Assembly (NCBI RefSeq): GCF_000147695.2
Contig: NC_015958.1
Span: 536,501-600,500 of the forward strand
DNA length: 64,000 bases
Source of the DNA: Thermoanaerobacter wiegelii Rt8.B1
GTDB lineage: Bacteria; Bacillota; Thermoanaerobacteria; Thermoanaerobacterales; Thermoanaerobacteraceae
Direction of reading: 5' to 3'
Position 1 is the first letter of the stretch. Every line of letters begins with the position of its first letter. This document shows positions 60,746 through 64,000 of the stretch, one piece after another. Both the position numbers and the translations under genes were made by a program. The notes beneath the pieces are model-generated. The model was not told the origin of the DNA and did not search any database. It saw only the letters and a program-made list of their open reading frames with translations.

Positions 60746-63700
60746 ATGAATATTTTGTTAACTACGTTTTGGGAATATCCTCATGTAGGAGGAGTTTCAT
60801 CTTATATTACAACATTAAAAAACGGCTTTGAATCGACGGGAAATAATGTCTACGTTTTATCATATAATAATGTTAAGGAACAAATAGGTAAACAATATAC
60901 TTTAATATCACTTATTGAAAATTTTAAAGTAGTATTTTCCAGCTTGGTCAAGGAAATTTCTATAAAAAATAATATAGATATAATTGTTTGCAATGATGTA
61001 ATAGCATTATTAGCTTCAAAACAAGCACAGGTAAATATTCCATGTTTACTTACAGTACATGGATATTTAGCCGATGAATATATTGCATCAAATTCAATAT
61101 TAAAAGGAAGTATAGAAGAGAAATACTTAAGGTCACTTGAAGAAATTGCGTATAAAATAAGCGATAATATTATTACAGTTGGAGAGCGGTTAAAAAAATA
61201 TATAAATAAGATAACACAAAGAGATGTATTTGTTATAAATAACTTTGTTGATATAAACAAATTTAAATTTATTAAAATTAATAAACCTGATAATAAATTT
61301 ACTATATTATTTTCTGGTAGGCTTACTAAACAAAAGGGTGTAATTTTTTTAATTAAAGCAATGGAATTGTTGCTTAATGAGTTTAATAATATAGAACTCA
61401 TTATTATTGGTAATGGCGAGGATTATCATACATTAAAAAATTATATTAAGGACAAAAATCTGGATAATTATATTAAGTTTGAAGGAATTGTTGATAATAA
61501 ATTTATGCCAGAAATGTATAATAAAAGCGATGTAGTAGTAGTTCCGTCTATTAAATTAGATAATGTGGAAGAACCATTTGGAATTGTAGCAATTGAAGCA
61601 ATGGCTTGTAGGAAAGCTGTTATTGCATCGGGTATAGGCGGATTACGAGAAATAATAGTAGATGGGTATAATGGCTTTTTAGTTCCAGATAAAAATCCAG
61701 AAGCAATAGCTGAGAAAATAAAGTATATTATTTTAAATCCGGAATTATCAAAAGAAATAGGACAAAATGCAAGGAAAACCGTTGAAGAGAAATTTTCGAC
61801 AGAAATTGCAATAAAAAAATATTATAATATTTATAAAAAAACAATAGAAAAATATTATGAACTTAGACAATGGCCGTTCATTATAAAAAATTCTGCTACT
61901 AACATTGATAATAAAATGAGTATATTAAACGAAGAAGAAAAAAAGCTAATAGAAATCAATACTTTAATTATTGATGGAAGATACAAAGATGCAATTAATT
62001 TAATAAATTATATAAGCAATAACTTAATAAATAATAAATATAGCGATGTAATTAATTATATGAAAGCTATTAGTTTTACAAAAATTAATGATTTAGATAA
62101 TGCATTTAATTATATAAGTATGATAAATTCTATAAATAATGACAAATATAGATTGCTTTATGGAGATATATTACTTTTAAAAAATAATTATTCGGAAGCA
62201 ATTGAGCAGTATAGAAAATTAGAAGACGATAAGTTAAAGAAAATAAGATTATCGCTATGCGAATTTGTATCAGAAGGATATCTAAAATTAAAAAATCATG
62301 ATGATTTAATTAGCAAATGCATTAATATATTTAAAGAAAATAATTATAAATTAAATATTACTTACCTTCCAATTGTGAATGGTGTTACGGGTGGAATGAG
62401 AATAATTTATGAACAAATAAATAGATTAATAGAAAGAGGACATAATGTAGAGGCAATAAGTTATTATGGTAATCCTGATTGGTTTGATTTGAAGTTAAAT
62501 GTAAAAAAAATTAGTTTAGGTGAGAAAGTCGAGAAATATATAAGTAATACGGACGCTATTGTCTATACATTTTGGAATCAATGGTATGAGATAAATAATT
62601 TGGATAATACGTTATTTTTGATTCAAGGCGATGAATTTCTCTTTGATGATAATAAATTAGATACATCATTGAGAGAAACAGTTACAAATAGTTATATTTA
62701 TTCAGAGAGCAAATTTTTAGCAGTATCAAGATTTTTAAAGGAAACAATACAGGAAAAATATAATAGAAATTGTACAGTTATAAAAAACGCCATTGATACG
62801 GAAAAGTTTTATTGTAATTCAGAAATTAAACAAGGGGATAAGATAAGAATAATTATTGTAGGGAATGCAATGCTTAAATTTAAAGGATTTGATGATATAT
62901 TAAAAGCATTTAACATAGTGAAAGATAAAGGTTATGATTTTGAGGTAATATGGATTACACAATCACAACCAGAAATAAATCTCGAAAAATATATTAGAGT
63001 TTATGTAAATCCTCCACAAGAGAAAATTCCTGAGCTTTATAGAGTAGCTGACATATATGTAGCTGGCTCATATTACGAAGCGTGTCCATTACCACCGCTG
63101 GAAGCGATGGCTTCAGGGTGTGCTGTAGTTACGACAAATAGTGGTGGTGTAACTGAATATGCAAAAGATGGTTATAATTGTCTAATGTCAAAGCCAGGAG
63201 ATTTTTATGGTTTAGCAGAGAAGATAATACAGCTTATAAAGGATAAAGACTTAAGAAAGAAATTAGTAAAGAATGGTTTAGAGACAATTAAAGAATTTAC
63301 ATGGAATAAAGCAATAGATGTACTCGAAGATACTTTAATAGAAAATTATTTAGATGTTAAACCTATTAAATCTTCTCAATTTACACTAAATACACTCTCT
63401 CTCTGTCTTATTACAAAGGATGAAGAGAAAAACATTGCACGCTGTATAAATAGTGTTAAAGACATTGTTGACGAAATAGTTGTTGTTGATACTGGTTCAA
63501 CGGATAAAACGGTGGAGATTGCGAAGAGTTTTGGGGCAAAAGTCATACATGCAAAATGGGAGGATGACTTTAGTAAGGCTAGAAATATAGCGATAGAAAA
63601 TGCTACTGGTGATTGGATATTATTCCTTGATGCAGATGAAGAAATTAGAAAAGATGATGTATCAAGAATAAGGCTGCTTTTGAATGATGATACAGTAGAA

Positions 63701-64000
63701 GCATATATTTTCAAGTTTATAAATTATGGAGGAACAAATATAGCAAACGGTTTGACGGAAGTGCATTACAATTTTAGACTGTTTAGAAATAATGGAAAGC
63801 TAAAGTATATTTATCCCATTCATGAAAACTTAAGAAACGTAGAAGAAAACAGATTGCCTATTTTTAAAAAAGCAGATGTAACGATACTTCACTATGGATA
63901 TCTTTTAGAAACACGGATAGAAAAAAATAAAACGGAGAAATATATTAAGCTTATATCCAAGTACCTTGAAGAACATCCTGATGATAAATTCCAGCACGGT
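60746..64000 (+). CDS. multi-domain glycosyltransferase (GT4-GT4-GT2), partial at window end
   Basis: An open frame of 1085 codons without stop runs off the window. Domain 1 (about 1-370) is a GT4 transferase with the EPFGIVAIE retaining motif at 276-284. A helical, TPR-like linker follows (about 390-530). Domain 2 (about 540-870) is a second GT4 with an E-x7-E pair at 778/786 (SYYEACPLPPLEAMASG). Domain 3 (from about 884) is a GT2 of SunS type with VVVDTGSTDKT near 912-922 and the DAD motif at 962-964. Very AT-rich codon use suggests transfer. Probably builds a glycan on flagellin or the surface. Confidence 0.85.
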   Translation, partial: MNILLTTFWEYPHVGGVSSYITTLKNGFESTGNNVYVLSYNNVKEQIGKQYTLISLIENFKVVFSSLVKEISIKNNIDIIVCNDVIALLASKQAQVNIPCLLTVHGYLADEYIASNSILKGSIEEKYLRSLEEIAYKISDNIITVGERLKKYINKITQRDVFVINNFVDINKFKFIKINKPDNKFTILFSGRLTKQKGVIFLIKAMELLLNEFNNIELIIIGNGEDYHTLKNYIKDKNLDNYIKFEGIVDNKFMPEMYNKSDVVVVPSIKLDNVEEPFGIVAIEAMACRKAVIASGIGGLREIIVDGYNGFLVPDKNPEAIAEKIKYIILNPELSKEIGQNARKTVEEKFSTEIAIKKYYNIYKKTIEKYYELRQWPFIIKNSATNIDNKMSILNEEEKKLIEINTLIIDGRYKDAINLINYISNNLINNKYSDVINYMKAISFTKINDLDNAFNYISMINSINNDKYRLLYGDILLLKNNYSEAIEQYRKLEDDKLKKIRLSLCEFVSEGYLKLKNHDDLISKCINIFKENNYKLNITYLPIVNGVTGGMRIIYEQINRLIERGHNVEAISYYGNPDWFDLKLNVKKISLGEKVEKYISNTDAIVYTFWNQWYEINNLDNTLFLIQGDEFLFDDNKLDTSLRETVTNSYIYSESKFLAVSRFLKETIQEKYNRNCTVIKNAIDTEKFYCNSEIKQGDKIRIIIVGNAMLKFKGFDDILKAFNIVKDKGYDFEVIWITQSQPEINLEKYIRVYVNPPQEKIPELYRVADIYVAGSYYEACPLPPLEAMASGCAVVTTNSGGVTEYAKDGYNCLMSKPGDFYGLAEKIIQLIKDKDLRKKLVKNGLETIKEFTWNKAIDVLEDTLIENYLDVKPIKSSQFTLNTLSLCLITKDEEKNIARCINSVKDIVDEIVVVDTGSTDKTVEIAKSFGAKVIHAKWEDDFSKARNIAIENATGDWILFLDADEEIRKDDVSRIRLLLNDDTVEAYIFKFINYGGTNIANGLTEVHYNFRLFRNNGKLKYIYPIHENLRNVEENRLPIFKKADVTILHYGYLLETRIEKNKTEKYIKLISKYLEEHPDDKFQHG

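Noticed and set aside
1-64000. CRISPR array or rRNA operon
   Set aside because: No regularly spaced direct repeats of CRISPR type and no rRNA sequence were seen; the only clustered repeats are transposon end sites and the 11-bp promoter repeats.

Overview
The window looks like the chromosome of a low-GC, spore-forming, motile thermophilic Firmicute, most likely Thermoanaerobacter or a close relative. The base composition is AT-rich, promoters are consensus sigma-A (TTGACA-17-TATAAT) and sigma-28, and there are Firmicute-type regulatory RNAs (SAM-I riboswitch, LicT-type RAT/terminator). Spore genes (GerMN lipoprotein, YyaC) and the Clostridia-type order metK-recD2-comFC-yvyF-flgM-flgN-flgK-flgL-yviE-fliW-csrA-hag are present.

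Layout. 1-8.7 kb: one operon for nucleoside uptake and breakdown (BMP lipoprotein, ABC ATPase, two permeases, GntR regulator, cytidine deaminase, phosphopentomutase, pyrimidine-nucleoside phosphorylase). 8.7-10.4 kb: a sigma-28-driven chemoreceptor with a frameshift. 10.4-14.6 kb: a GlcNAc/glucose-type PTS locus with two antitermination leaders, EIICB, EIIA and a LicT/BglG antiterminator. 14.7-17.8 kb: a homocitrate-synthase-family gene plus aconitase, probably Re-citrate synthase and aconitase for glutamate synthesis. 18.1-25.3 kb: an orphan catabolic operon (ROK regulator, TIM-barrel protein, permease, HyuA-like protein, small HExxH protein, FAD oxidoreductase). 25.4-28.4 kb: a minus-strand pantothenate operon (panG-like, panB, panC, panD) with a structured leader. 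28.4-40 kb: trmI, two membrane-associated DUF proteins, HAD phosphatase, CcpA-like LacI regulator, two-component system with a GerMN lipoprotein, yyaC, and a large secreted phosphodiester-glycosidase-like protein. 40.3-45.9 kb: three tRNAs, rubrerythrin, metK, recD2, comFC.

46-52 kb: flagellar late genes. The flagellin gene is split near its 3' end by an ORF-less group I intron. Sigma-28 promoters, FlgM, FliW, CsrA and a CsrA-type hairpin in the flagellin leader together form a complete late-flagellar control circuit.

52-59.4 kb: a pile-up of mobile DNA. An IS1182-family element has duplicated the flagellin terminator hairpin, and its left end is itself interrupted by a group IIC intron that keeps only a stub of its maturase. 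A decayed LAGLIDADG endonuclease gene follows. Next is an IS21 element with a 5-bp target duplication, gutted by a Tn5053/Mu-like transposon (AAA ATPase, broken DDE integrase, DUF6431-like zinc protein). 59.9-64 kb: a FkbM methyltransferase and a giant three-domain glycosyltransferase that runs off the window end, probable flagellin or surface glycosylation genes.

Four host genes (chemoreceptor, ROK regulator, HExxH protein, FlgN) are each broken only by single-base losses in A or A/T homopolymers. This points either to sequencing error or to tract-length variation, and should be settled before any of them is called a pseudogene.
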